From Atrina japonica (taxonomy: Eukaryota > Mollusca > Bivalvia > Pterioida > Pinnidae), in NCBI GenBank assembly GCA_030159075.1, contig BROG01000299.1:43501-107500 (forward strand): 64,000 nt of DNA, in the 5' to 3' direction. Below are positions 1-64,000 of this stretch, in pieces. Numbering within the stretch: position 1 is the first letter of the stretch; each line of letters begins with the position of its first letter. Under the pieces are notes generated by a model that saw only the letters and a list, made by a program, of their open reading frames with translations, was not told where the DNA came from and ran no database searches. The translations under genes were made by a program, and so were the position numbers.

Positions 1-1975
1 TGTCACTTTGTAAGCAACATTTTGTCAAGTGTCTTGAGTTTGTTTCCGAAAATTTTAACAAAATTTTGGATGATAGTTTATATCAATGAAACCTCGATGG
101 AATTTGATTATGATAACCATTTGGGAATATTTACAAGAATGGCTTGTACATGTAATGTTACTATCTGGAGTATAACTTTTGTTTCTCGGGCACACAATGT
201 TTTCTTTTCACTTCTGTCCCACGAGTCAAAACTGCGCACTTTAAAATCTTGCCATATGCTCTTTTGTACATGTTATTTTCTGTTTATTTCTCTGTAACTC
301 TAGACATGTATGTACACACACATATTTGTTATCAAAATATTAACATCTTGTATTTTATTGATATGAGATATTTTTTTTAGGTGTCACAGTTAATTCTTAA
401 ACAGGATTGCCCTACGCACATGATTACATGTATGAAGGCCATGCCTAAATAATTTTATGCATTTTAATTGATCATTAGATTGTTTCCCTATAAAATGACA
501 TTTTAGAGAATTGTGAATGATTTTAATTTTTTTTAGGCTGTCTATAAAAATTGTTCATTTACTGTAACATGAGTCACACGACTGACTCACTTAAAACCCT
601 GCAACTCGAATTTTTTATTTCTGTTTCGAGAATTTTTTTTTGCTGACCTTATGGTATGTTCACATTGCTTATATTGTACATATACATGTATATGGTTTAC
701 AGTCCCCCCCACCCCGAAAACCCCCCTCCAAAAACACCTTCTTCTAAAATCTGAGTCATGTTTCAGCAATCCAATTATTTTTTAAGGATGGCCTTATGTT
801 TTATGAAAGATTTTATGTTCATTGTATGTGGGTCATCTGCGTCACTCAGAAAAAAAAGGTTAGAGGTCGTAATTAGCATGTGTCTTTAGTAAACAAATGT
901 AATATTCAGGTACAAACCTGCATCTTGGGATTATAGTGGTTTGAGTGACCACCGTTATGAGTAATTTTCTGTCCTGACTGACCACAGTCGTGAAAAAGTA
1001 TCTATGGTTGTGGGGGATAGCCTGTCTTGTGTACATTGAAGTGACTGAAGAGTATTTACCTGGTTTAAGTGACCACTGTTATGACAGGTATAAGACTGTT
1101 CTATAATGAGCATTTACCTGTCCCGAATGACCTCATTTGTGATTGATTATCTGGAACTATTCACCCTACCATACAGGGTCGAAATTAAGGCCCCATTCCA
1201 AATGTTAAAATAATGCATTTTTTTCACGATCAAAATTTCCCAAATAATTGAAGTCAAATAACAATGAATTTGGAGAGGTTCTTGTATTTTCACATAGTTG
1301 TGTGCATTTCTAAATTTCCCAGTTTCAATACAATATTGCTAAAATTCCTACCGGTAATTCAAAAGGCCCAGGCCCAGGCTACATTCCCAAAAGAATGTGG
1401 AAAATTCCTGGAGGTACATGTACTTGTATAAAATTTGTAAATTTTTAACATAAATTATTTCAGGGCCCAAATTCACCAAATTTTCTCTATTCTCAAGCTC
1501 GTCTTCTATTTCATTATTTTGTCAATATAATCGTTTGTAAAACCTTTAGGTTCGAGTGATTAGGACACCTTTTATTAATTTTCCTCATTTATGTATAAAT
1601 ATTTGCATCGCACTTATGATTTTCCCCTTAAAAAATGAATAAATACGTCGAGTATATAGTACTCAAAATTTGAGTTCGTACTCAAACAATTATTTGATAT
1701 TTTTTGAAATACATGTCTTCTTCAAATGAGCAATACTTTTAATTATTACTTACAAGTGTATACTGTCGGTATACAAACATGACCAATTACAGACTAAATT
1801 TTGCTTGTTTTTTACCTTAAAATCATGAAAAGTTAGTAGAGCTTGCGTACTGGGTAAATTTGGTGACTTCGGGCTCTGATGTTGTTTATTTACAATGTAT
1901 GAGAAGGTATGTGATGGACATTATCTTATATATGTTTATTTACCTACATTGCAATCATGTTTCTTTTACTTTCAG
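1..1975 (+). other. EXT1 intron, 3' part (5' end outside window)
   Basis: No coding exon recognised. It has poly-T/poly-A tracts, a C-rich run at 702-727 and a degenerate short repeat of GTGACCACNGTTATGA-type words at 945-1145. It ends in the pyrimidine-rich acceptor of exon 1976-2050. Confidence 0.7.
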
Positions 1976-53841
<51,866 letters not shown>

Positions 53842-54035
53842 CGACCATGTGCATTAAGATGTGAACTATTTTATTTGTATCGACTTTGTGATGTTAGATA
53901 TAAATCTATATGGACTTTTGTACATGTCAACATACCTATGAAATGTATTTATGTTATAATGATCACTTTTGTAAAATATTTAATGTCCTCAAAGAGGAAA
54001 TAATGTGATTTTTTTTTTTCAAGGTAACAATTTCC

Positions 54036-54069
<34 letters not shown>

Positions 54070-54650
54070 TTTGTAACTAATGTTAAGAAATGAACAAAAT
54101 GTTGTGTTTTTTTCTTTTTTTGGAGATTTGCCAACTTACAAAGTTGTTAATTTTGTTTTCGTTTTTGCTGAATGGTTTTTTATGATATCAATTCTGATTG
54201 CTATCAGAAATTGTTTTATAATTGTGAAATATATTTATCTAGATTTTATGCGTGTATTATCATTAAGTACCTTTGTCTTGTTAAATTTTGTATGTAAAAC
54301 TTTGATTCAAACTTCAAAAGTTTTTTATTACAATCTTATCAACACATAACGGAAACAGACTACATATAAATGTACTTCGTGTTTTAAGTACTTCCTGTTT
54401 CACAGTTCATCTTTATGTGCAATAAGATATTTTTGTGTTGTATTTAGGGACCACTGATTGTAGAATTATTTTTCCGTTGTTGTTATGTATCTTAGAAGCA
54501 CATTTACACACCTTTGACCTAGTTATGTGACACCTGTGACCCAGTTAATATGATTTACAGTTCGCAAAGTATACACGCTATAGCTTTGACACGTTTATGT
54601 TTGTTGGGGGTATTTTAATTTAATAAAACTTTCTGTATTTTTACCATTTG
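53842..54650 (+). other. EXT1: EXT1 3' UTR (probable extent)
   Basis: AT-rich sequence after the stop with poly-T runs (about 54009-54019 and 54040-54066) and no conserved reading frame. The end is inferred from the first good AATAAA at 54622-54627; another lies at 54849-54854. Transcript data would be needed to fix the true end. Confidence 0.5.
54622..54627 (+). terminator. Poly(A) signal AATAAA, likely EXT1
   Basis: Canonical hexamer 781 nt downstream of the EXT1 stop, followed within about 25 nt by T/TG-rich sequence. It is the first canonical AATAAA seen after the stop. The 54849 hexamer is an alternative. Confidence 0.5.
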
Positions 54651-55005
54651 CAGAGTTGTAGGTCTGCTTATAAGGTTACCCCGAAAAACTATATAAAGAT
54701 ACCTTTTCCAATCGTCTTTTATAAGTATTATTCCTCATCTAATGAAAAGTAGAAATAATTTTCACACTTGAATGGGATCTGACAAACATAGCTAACAAAT
54801 ACATACACCAGTTTGATTTCAAATGCGTCATATTTCACGAAATAATTAAATAAAAAGTATGTTGCAGATTAACTGTAGAATTTATAGGTATATATTTATG
54901 TATGATTTGTCTGCGAACAAATATATTTTATTATGATATTTCAGTATTTTCAAATGATTATGAAACAGGAATCAAAATGATATCTGTTTGGCTTTTATGG
55001 CCACT

Positions 55006-55216
55006 TTAACTCATTGACCCCTATAGTCACACTTAGACTCACCCAAATCAATCAATAGTAGGGTCTACTGTCATAATTCAGGAGTGAACAAGTTCATACT
55101 GCATGTAAAATTATTACAAAATTTGTATTCTTAATCATATATCCCCGAATTCTGACAGTGGACTAAACCATTGAAATGGGCAAGTCCAAATAAGACTTCA
55201 GGAATTGTTGAGTTAA
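55006..55216. mobile_element. Two neighbouring diverged TTAA-type MITEs
   Basis: 55006-55095 starts TTAACTCATTGACCCCTATA. 55142-55216 is the opposite orientation and ends GAATTGTTGAGTTAA. Confidence 0.65.
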
Positions 55217-56244
55217 CCCAAAAATGAACATGAACAACATCATTTTTTCACTCTGCATTATCAGAATCAGGGTTCACAGAATCACAGAATTATATTAAAT
55301 TTGATTTTCATTATAATTTTATTATCACTAAAAGATGTCTATATGCCGCCATTGCATCACCAAATCAGGAAAAAAAAAACGTTTAGCATTTTTTAGATAC
55401 TTTTTGTTCTATAAATAACTAATCCATGACGGAAAAATAATGCCAAGACTTTTTAGATCTGCATGTTTTTTTAAGTGATTGTTATGATCAACTCATGGAG
55501 TAAAACTGGTAGACATAATTTTTAGTCAAAAAATAAAAAATTTTCTTTGTGTCTCGACAGTATGTGAACGAGTGACATTACGTGATATTGTAGGTCATGT
55601 GACCAGTGGCACAGACGATGTCTAATTTGCACATGTTGATTACAGATAATTAAAGGTTGTTTAATTTGCGTTGTAATGTTTTCACGCCTTCATTTCTCAG
55701 CTTACCTGTAGCCTGATATAATTGTGTTCTACTACTCTTCAGGCTTTGACCCTACTCGCTTTAGACATTTTCGTTACACGTCCCGATATATAATCGTAGA
55801 TTATGATACAGTTTGTATACATGTACATGCATTCCTTCTACAGGAACACGCATGAATATATTCATATGCACACACATTTAACAAAAAGTATTAACAAATC
55901 ATTTAGAATATGTAAAGTTATATGAATTGAAAAATTAAAACTCGCACATTTATCTAACTATTTCTGGCCACAGTCATAGTTTTCACTGTACATTTGATCA
56001 GTAATTTGTCAAGATTTACGAGTGATATTTATGTCAAGGCCACTTTTTGCTTCCTTGACCGATTTTACCACATGACATTTTGAATTTTATCATGATGACA
56101 AACAACACTGTGACCTTCAATTAACAGCATTTTTACCCAGAATATATTACGTGTGTATAAACACACACAGTAAAACCTTAAAAAAAAGTGTGAAATTCAA
56201 GCCCTAGCTGCTTATTGCATTTGTCTCATAAAAAAGGGAATCTA

Positions 56245-56697
56245 CAGTAAAACCTACTGTAACAGCCACCTGTTTTCAGCAGCCACTCGTCTTTAACAGC
56301 CAGTCTGTGTTCCCCTTAATCAATTTCACTATATAAGTATACCTAAACCAGCAGCCACCTGTCTAAGACGGCCAAAGGCCAGTAATGTACACAACTAAAT
56401 GCTTGGTGACGTCGTCTCGGTGCCGATTTTGTTAGGATGGATGATCACATGATTTCTATTTTTAGAAAACTTGTAAACAAGCTACCTGGGCAGCACTGTA
56501 AGGAGCATGATTTTGACACCTGATCATCTTGACATCAAACTATCTCACGTTGTAATATGAATATATTTGTTGCTATACACTGCATAATGGATATTAATTT
56601 TCTTATGATTTTTGAAAACCTGGAACCAAAGGCCACCTGGCTTATGCAGCTTTTTTTTCAATTTCCCTCGAGTGGTGGCTGAAAATAGGGTTGACTG
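56245..56697. mobile_element. Tc1/pogo-like MITE, probably interrupted
   Basis: CAGTAAAACCTACTGTAACA to AATAGGGTTGACTG, TA at both ends. The CCAAAGGCC word occurs at 56383 and again at 56628, so the roughly 240 bp between may be a later insertion. Confidence 0.65.
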
Positions 56698-57096
56698 TAT
56701 TTCTCGAAAAGTAGATGGGTGAGTTTCATTTTTTATCATTCAGCAATAAAAACAACCTACCGATATTTATTTTCAGAGGTAAGAGATTGTCTGAGAACTA
56801 GATATGATTTTTTTTTTTCATTTAGCGTAATTGACCATTTCTTTTATCCCAATGTTCTCTAGTTTTTCACTCTGCCATTGTCCTGGCTGTTTCGATACAG
56901 TACATTTATTTTTTTTTTTTTTGTATTTTTAACATACTGTGATTTTTATGTAGCATAATTTATTTTGTATTTTATATCTATATTCACCGCGCGAGAGAGT
57001 TTGCTCGGACTTCATTATAATCATACTGCCAGTATTCATGTATAAAGATTAGATCAAATCTGTTTGTAATAATGAATATTTATGCATACCAAACTT

Positions 57097-57486
57097 CAGA
57101 GGGGCATAAGTTGTGTTTACCAACAAAAAAAAAAAAAAAAAAAAAATATTTCAATTTTTTTCTACTTTTACTAATTGTATTTGATGTACAATAACAAATA
57201 AGAGCTATACACAGACATAAAAAATCTTATATTCCTATATATTTTGTGAAAATAAGGTCAGGTCCAGTGTGGTATACATACACAAATTGTAAGGTTGAAT
57301 TAATCAATTGCATGTGAATAATTGCGAATCTTGCTTTTTCGAGTAATTTTTACAAAATATATATAGGAATTCAAGAATTTTTAGGCCTGTGTATATCTCT
57401 TTTTGTTTGTATATCAAGCTAAGTAGTAATAATGGAAGGAAAAGTTTTTGAAAAAAAAAAAAAAAACACCGCTAATGCCCCTTTAA
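57097..57486. mobile_element. TTAAAGGGGCATTA MITE, copy 2
   Basis: The left end is eroded (CAGAGGGGCATAAG); the right end is GCTAATGCCCCTTTAA. The interior is colinear with 22591-22939. Confidence 0.8.
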
Positions 57487-58733
57487 CTATATTTATGTTC
57501 AGCTTTATAATTATACTTTCTGCACAGGTGTGTACATTAGGGTGTGTATGAATGGATGTCTGTATTGGTGTGTGTGTGCATGTATGCATGCGTTTGTGTG
57601 TGTGTGTGTGCGCATGCCCTCAAGTATTAGAGTGGAAGATGCATTGCTTAAGATATACCAGTGATTGCTTTTGAATGGCGTCTTCACTGTTTGTGTCGCA
57701 CACAATTTTGTAACTGATAATTAAAAAAAACAGCGATTGAGCTACAACACTAAAATAAATGAAATAATAAATACAGTCTGATCATGTAAAATAGGCATTT
57801 GCTTCACCCTAAAGTTTCCATGGTTACTGCTTAGTTTTAGAGGAATTTCTGTTACATAAATTATGCAAAACACAATCCCACCATTTGACATTTCAGGGTT
57901 TCTACTTTTTTAAGAGGTCAACTGTTCACTGGTTATTTTTACTTTCCTTTTAGTAATTAGATATGGGGAAGGGGGGGGGGGTATAGACATTCTATACAGG
58001 TGCGGTACCTATTATTGGACACCTTTTTGTTGCATGTGGATGAACAAGATTTTAACAGATTTTATGAATACACTGTCCAAGATAGGTACATTTATATTGT
58101 ACCAGCATGGTTTTTGTAAAAATAAAAATTAGTTTTTTACACAATTCAAAAGAAAAGTGACACAGATGCTAGGTTCTAACACCAACAGTCCTTTTTTAGG
58201 AAGATGTACAAAATATTTTGTTTTGAACATGTTTTATATCAGTAAGTATTATAGTTGTACAAGTTACTTAATACAGGTTACCTCTAACACTCACTGTGAC
58301 ACAGAATTCTGTCTTTGAACAATTTCCCACACAGATGCAATGTTTGCATCTCACCATTATGTATTACGTGTAGTTTATGTACCAAAGATGACCTCTAACT
58401 ACCTACAAGACACCAGGAATTCTAAGATTGGACATGATTTTTTTTTGTGCAGGTATGCATTCATCAGCATTAGTTTATTTAAAACTGTTTTTTTTTTTTT
58501 AAACCTGCTTACTACATTTCAGCAATGCTGTGTATCAAACAAATATTTGCAAGTAGGCCAGTGTAAACCCGACTTATAATTTGTTGCTTCTTTCAGGCTA
58601 CTTTCCCCAACATCTCGCTAATAGTATTCATACATTTGTACCGAAATCATACATCTGTATACAGATCTTCTATATATAGACTCTTTGACCCTGTCACCCC
58701 TCGTAATTTAATGGTATGCTCTATTGAGTTGTA

Positions 58734-58894
58734 CAGTAGAACCTGTTTTGAGACACCACCCCCTCTACCACTGAAATGTGGTCTCTCAAAAGAGGTTTTG
58801 TCTGAAGGATAATTTAACCAAGTGGTTTTCAGAATGTGGTCTCAAAAGACAGGTGGTTTTTCATGAGAGTGGTCTATCAAGACAGGTTCCACTA
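58734..58894. mobile_element. Tc1/pogo-like MITE
   Basis: CAGTAGAACCTGTTTTGAGA to CAAGACAGGTTCCACTA. The interior has GAATGTGGTCTCAAAAGACA, the apparent progenitor of the 33-bp unit at 41268-43760. Confidence 0.82.
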
Positions 58895-58956
58895 TACGTG
58901 TCTGTTTTAGGGTTTAAAAGTTTAATACGTATTACCTGGGGGAAGGAGCTGGTATA

Positions 58957-59123
58957 CAGTGGAACCTGTCTTGAAGGACCACTCCCATGAAAGACCACCT
59001 GTCTTTTGAGCAAACCACATGGTTAAATAATCCTTTGAGTAAGACCTCTTTTGATAGACCACCTGTCTTGTAAGACCACATTTCAGTGGCAGATTGGGTG
59101 GTCTGTCAAGACAGGTTCCACTG
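58957..59123. mobile_element. Tc1/pogo-like MITE, inverted neighbour of 58734
   Basis: CAGTGGAACCTGTCTTGAAG to AAGACAGGTTCCACTG, TA on both sides; near-perfect terminal inverted repeats of about 20 bp. Confidence 0.88.
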
Positions 59124-59934
59124 TATTCAATACCTGGACCATACTTAATTAATTTTATATATCACAGTTGGAGATGATTTAAGCTTTGGCACAAGACCAC
59201 ACCAATGGCAAGTGAACAAGAAAGATGATGCCCAAATTTGGTTAACTCGTATCCTTATTAGATATACAGACACAGCACTCATTGTCCACTTAATGATGGA
59301 TCCTTCTTGTAATATGAGTGTATAGCAGTAACAAAAAAAATATGATATTCATGTATGTGTAAATGTAGATGTACAGTGCTTCAAATGGTCATTTAGATCA
59401 GTACCAGTACTACGATAATGGCTACAATTATCAATTTCATAAGGCCAGATCAAACAAAATATGAAAAACATAACTTGAATGAGCAAAGTACTTTATATTT
59501 TGGCTAACATTCCACAGCAGGAACTTGGCAATTCTTGAGGAATTTGGAAAGGCTGATAACAAAATAATACGCATTTGATACATAATTGGGCCGATCTTGC
59601 ATTGTTCTAAAAATTGTGCTTTATGTTTTGCCGAAATGATACACAACCAGTATTTACATTTTTAACACTACCTCCCCTACCCACCACAAACGATAAGTAT
59701 GCAATATGCTTTTCCTTTTATTGATTAACTGATTTATTACTGTTGATTTTAATTTTTTTTTTATAGATTCTCTTGATATTAGATTGCAAATACATGTACC
59801 GTAATTACAAGAGTTGTAAAAACTAATGGTCTATAGTTGCTGGCAACTTTGACCGCAGGTCTGATGCCTGTAGAATTATTTTCATTAATGATAAAAGATC
59901 ACTTGTAGCAGCTGAAGGGGAAGGTATTTAGGTT

Positions 59935-60385
59935 GGTGGAGCCTGGCCAATGCATGGGGGTAGGGGTGGGGGTTATAGTGTCATGGACCCAGGCCAATGC
60001 ATGGGGGTAGGGGTGGGGGTCATAGTGTCCTGGTGCCAGACCAATGCATTGGAGGCATGTGCTACGGAGCTAGGCCATTGCATTGAGAGCTTGGTCTAAT
60101 GAGCTAGACCAATGCATTGAGAACTTGTGTTATGGAGCCAGGCCAATGCATTAAGAACTTGTGCTATGGGGCTAGGGCAATGCATTGAGAGCTTGTGCTA
60201 TGGAGTCAAACAAGTGTATTAAGAACTTGTGTTATGGAGCCAGACCAATGCATAGAGCTTGTGCTATGGAGTCAGGCCATTGTATTGAGAGCTTGTGTTA
60301 TGAAGCCAGACCAATGCATTGAGAGCTTGTGTTATGAAGCCAGACCAATGCATTGAGAGCTTGTGTTATGGAGCAAGGCCAGTAA
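59935..60385. repeat. 34-bp minisatellite
   Basis: Unit GCCAGACCAATGCATTGAGA plus GCTTGTGTTATGGA, about 12 copies, with a diverged GGGGGTAGGGGTGGGGG variant in the first two. Confidence 0.93.
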
Positions 60386-61616
60386 ATTTAGGGGGATGGG
60401 GCATGTCTTTTCGAACACAAGAGACTGTCGTGCTTGAAGTGTAAAGTTAACCTTAGCGGTCATGTGAGTGATCTTTGGCATGCTATACCCACCGTGACTC
60501 TAGACATCAGTTTTCATTCTTATTTGAAAAAGGCTGTAGGCCTACAGAACACGGAACTGTAGGGAGCAGTCATTGTTTGAAATGAAATAAATTATGTCAT
60601 TGATTTTTGGAAAATAGCTAACAATGAAATGTCATTTAAGGTCCTCTGCAAATTCTGTATACATCCTTTCTCGAATGATTACAGCGCCCTCTTCCGGTCA
60701 AAGTCTCCCCAGTGGGCTTGAATGCATTATGTATGAAAAATCCTTCAGATGCCCTGTGAATCAGGTGACCAGTCAGAAACTTTCAATATATGATTCTGCA
60801 GAGTCTGGATTTCCATTTCAAATTTGAGGGTAAATCGAGGATAAATAGATGTTCGAAATATATTGAATATACTGCAAATGAATGATAGGTTTACAGTCGT
60901 AATTTTATGATAAATCACAACTTACTTTTACCGGTAGTTTGAAAAACTCGAGTGTTGCAAAGTAGTCAATGCAACGTCACATAATTCTGATGTAAATTAC
61001 TGACGTCACAATCTGGCACAGTAAAAATTTCTTCCGGTTGAAGAATTCTGATTGTGTATGCATTCAGGCGTTAATGTAGTGATCGAAGTGAGCGAAATGT
61101 AATGACTGAATTATTCAGGTTTTATACATCCATACCAAAAAGAAAAAAAAAGCTGTTATACCCACACTTCATTGAAAAACAATAGATTCTGCTAGATTTC
61201 ATTGGCATAGGCTAGTTCATTTCTGTCTTAGGGATGAGTTATAAGTGATACTGGGGAAAAAAAATATATGTAGTAATCATGTTAAGGATGCATTGAGTGT
61301 TTGAATCAACACAAAAATTGCAATGAGTCAATAAAAAAATTGCAACTTTTTATTTGAAGTATTTTTGTAAAAATTAGAATTTTTATGATTGTATCATGTG
61401 TTATTATGATGGGATTTGATTTGCTACAGTACCAACCAAAATTAAAGGTGCTTGTTTGCAGAGTTCCATTGATTTCTTCTGTCATAATTTTTTTTTTCAA
61501 TGGAAACTTTAAAAAAAAATTTCATCCCTCTTAAGAGCTGAAGTGTCATAAACATTTTGCAAGTTCTTTACTTAAATGATTGGCATGTAAAACTTACACA
61601 GAGGAATGTTGAATCA

Positions 61617-61853
61617 CTGTATACCGGGAAATTATTGCTCCTGGTTATTTTACGACAAAAAACGCCCCAAAAAAACAAAAAACATTCACCCTGTCTTAAA
61701 TTCGCCAAAAATCACCATAGTCTCCTGGATGACATGTCTGTGCTTCCATTGTTTAGCTTGAAAATTTCACTTTCATTTTAAAGTTGCCTTCTCATCCAAG
61801 GACAAAAACAGCGAAAAATCAAACAGGAGTGAAAATTTCCATCTATACAGTAT
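61617..61853. mobile_element. Relative of the TGCATACCT MITE
   Basis: CTGTATACCGGGAAATTATT to TTTCCATCTATACAGTA; colinear with 27257-27495. Confidence 0.72.
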
Positions 61854-62556
61854 AGTATACTTCCTCTAGTTATGATTTTTTTTCTTGTTAGTCAGTATCG
61901 TAATGTTCAATTCATCAAGTTATTATTTAAAAAAAACACAAAAAAAAAGTGTAAGTTTACACGGAAAATAAAATTTTGACTCCACAGAGAACAATCTGTG
62001 AAGGAGCAACTTTATCACTTTTTCATCCCTATAATCTATTTTAAACTAGTTCAAAACATTAGAAAAGTGCAAACCATTTTTAATCTTAGGGGTGAAAGAG
62101 TTGAAAAATCTTGAGGTATGAGTTTGTTTCTAATACAACACGAGTTTCATGTTGATTTATATACAAATTGTCCATTAATTATATGTGTATAGTGACAAAT
62201 CCAAGCCATCTGATTGGTCAGGATACTTTAGAAATGCTTGGCTTTAATCTCCAATCGTTACTTGATACACAATTATGCTCTGCCCGATTATTACGGTAAT
62301 ATATGTCGACATCTACATGATAAGGATTCTGTATCGTCTATGTTGCTATTGTCTTAATTTTGACTGTTATCACAACAATCAACGCTTTATATGTAAAATA
62401 CAACAATAAACAGGAAGAACTTGTATTTTATTTGTTGTTTATTTTCAACTTCTTTTTGATTTTGCACCATTGCAAAAACAAACAAAAAAACAAAAAACGG
62501 GTAATGTAAACAGCGTAATCATTGTCCTGCTTGTACTTTTTGAAAATTTGAGTGAT

Positions 62557-62805
62557 GCTTTATGCCACACTCAACAACTCTTATGTTATGTGTGATGGCA
62601 GCCATTTTTTTTTGGAGAGAACTTGGTAACAATGTACCCAGGAAGAGACCCCCGGCTTTCCGCAAGTAAACTTGCAAATTTTCTCACTAAATCATTTGCA
62701 GCTTAGGTTCCAGTGGGACTCGAACCCGTACTGACAAAAGGTGAGAGACGTCATGGTTTAAAGGGCGATGGTCTAACCACTCGATCACGGAGGACCGTCC
62801 AACTT
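62557..62805 (-). mobile_element. Full-length SINE, best copy
   Basis: Read on the - strand: GGTCCTCCGTGATCGAGTGG then TTAGACCATCGC (A-box), ACGGGTTCGAGTCCCAC (B-box), CTTGCGGAAAGCCGGGGGTC, then GTTGTTGAGTGTGGCATAAA near the 3' end. About 250 bp. The head is very tRNA-like, but the anticodon arm is too altered for a tRNA gene. Confidence 0.85.
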
Positions 62806-63064
62806 GTACAAATTTATACCTGAACAGTTGAGAGGAAGAAATTTCATAGATGGTGACATCATCTAACTTTCCGCAATGTTTTTACAGCCACTAGTGGATA
62901 AGTGTTTAGAAAGTTGCCAAGCAGAAGGTCTTGGGTTCAATTCCTGGCATCAGTATGACAAAGTGATCTCAGACTTAAGACAGAATTGAAATTCCCAGGA
63001 TGCATGGTTCATACATACCTTGAAAAGTCCCTGAATTCTTGCATATTCCTTGAAAAGTGAACTG

Positions 63065-64000
63065 TTAGAGAGTCATAAAGACACGGGTAACCAAGTGTTA
63101 ACTGTAAGAGAGTCCTATATAAAGATATTGATATCCAAGTGTTAAAGGTAAGAGAGTCCATATATAAAGGTATGGCTACCCAAGTATTAACTGTAAGAGA
63201 GTCCATATATAAAGATACAGCTACCCAAGTGTTAACTCTAAGAGAGCCCATATATAAAGATACGGCTACCCAAGTATTAACTGTAAGAGAGTCCATATAT
63301 AAAGATACGAGTACCCAAGTATTAACTGTAAGAGAGTCCATATATAAAGATACGAGTACCCAAGTATTAACTGTAAGAGAGTCCATATATAAAGATACGA
63401 GTACCCAAGTATTAACTGTAAGAGAGTCCATATATAAAGATACGAGTACCCAAGTATTAACTGTTCCAGAGTCCATATATAGAGATACAGGTACCCAAGT
63501 GTTAACTGTTCGAGAGTCCATATATAAAGATACAGGTACCCAAGTGTTAACTGTTCGAGAGTCCATATATAAAAATACAAGTACCCAAGTATTAACTGTT
63601 CCAGAGTCCATATATAAAGATACAGGTACCCAAGTGTTAACTGTTCGAGAGTCCATATATAAAGATACAGGTACCCAAGTGTTAACTGTTCGAGAGTCCA
63701 TATATAAAGATACAGGTACCCAAGTGTTAACTGTTCGAGAGTCCATATATAAAGATACAAGTACCCAAGTATTAACTGTAACTGAGTCCATATATGCGGA
63801 TAAGGCTACCCATGTGTTAACTGTAAGAGAGTCCATGTATAAAAATATGGGTACCCAATTGTTAACTGTAAGACAGTCCATGAATAAAAATATGGATATC
63901 CAAGTGTTAAATGTAAGAGAGTCCATATATAAAGATACAGGTACCCAATGTTGAGTGTTAGAGAGTCCACATATAAAGATACAGTTACCCAAGTGTTAAT
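63065..64000. repeat. 45-bp minisatellite, runs off the window
   Basis: Unit TACCCAAGTATTAACTGTAA plus GAGAGTCCATATATAAAGA and TACGAG, about 20 copies and continuing past 64000. 45 bp is 15 codons, so both strands stay open for hundreds of codons without implying a protein. Confidence 0.95.

Larger units (their letters stand above)
54650..63064. other. Intergenic region downstream of EXT1
   Basis: No supportable gene. It contains MITEs (55006-55216, 56245-56697, 57097-57486, 58734-59123, 61617-61853), a 34-bp array (59935-60385), a GT-rich tract (57541-57615) and a - strand SINE (62557-62805). 55230-56240, 58140-58730, 59130-59930 and 60390-61610 show nothing recognisable. Confidence 0.6.

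Noticed and set aside
22..297. 91-codon frame at the window start as an upstream EXT1 exon
   Set aside because: No similarity to the EXT1 segment expected before [11 protein letters not shown] and begins at TTG.
54080..54349. 89-codon frame downstream of EXT1
   Set aside because: Lies in the AT-rich 3' UTR; hydrophobic, low-complexity, no family resemblance.
63009..63992. Long open frames on both strands (327 and 271 codons)
   Set aside because: They are made wholly of the 45-bp tandem repeat, whose length is a multiple of three; no start context, splice logic or domain.

Overview
This is a eukaryotic, intron-rich, AT-rich window. Its coding content is the 3' half of one conserved gene plus a large amount of repeats. 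The gene is EXT1 (exostosin-1), the heparan sulfate co-polymerase subunit, on the + strand. Eight exons between 1976 and 53841 splice in a consistent frame into the last 426 residues. This covers the end of the GT47 (exostosin) domain and the whole GT64 domain, with its DED motif, conserved cysteine pair and stop codon. The first roughly 300+ residues lie upstream of the window. The protein is clearly EXT1 rather than EXT2 but differs from vertebrate EXT1 at many positions. Together with tRNA-derived SINEs, many short MITEs, abundant TACATGTA words and minisatellites, this suggests a marine invertebrate. A lophotrochozoan, most likely a bivalve mollusc, is my best guess; this is inference and was not searched.

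Layout. 1-1975 is the end of an upstream intron. Intron 2051-11827 holds a 2.4-kb minisatellite with higher-order structure (6560-8935), TA microsatellites and a hairpin element. The 26-kb intron 11955-38309 carries the most unusual object: a 7.5-kb insertion (13027-20505) lying inside a minisatellite. It has imperfect terminal inverted repeats starting CCCC, subterminal arrays of the palindromic word CCATGGT(Y)RACCATGG, and two divergent spliced genes. One is a short 101-residue protein on the + strand. The other is a coiled-coil/BEN-like protein on the - strand, apparently frameshifted. No transposase was recognised. The rest of that intron has several MITE families, one of them inserted in a SINE with a clean TA duplication. 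Intron 38430-48230 holds a 2.5-kb array of a 33-bp unit that looks like a Tc1/pogo-like MITE whose interior was amplified. Intron 48483-49982 begins with a minisatellite that carries repeated copies of the exon's own 3' end and splice donor. The last introns hold SINE copies. 54650-64000 is intergenic: MITEs, one SINE, a 34-bp array, and a 45-bp array running off the end.

The main biological points are the intact EXT1 3' half, two splice-site peculiarities (a duplicated in-frame acceptor before exon 11828-11954, and an array of decoy donors after exon 48231-48482), and the 7.5-kb two-gene insertion, which I cannot assign to a known transposon family.
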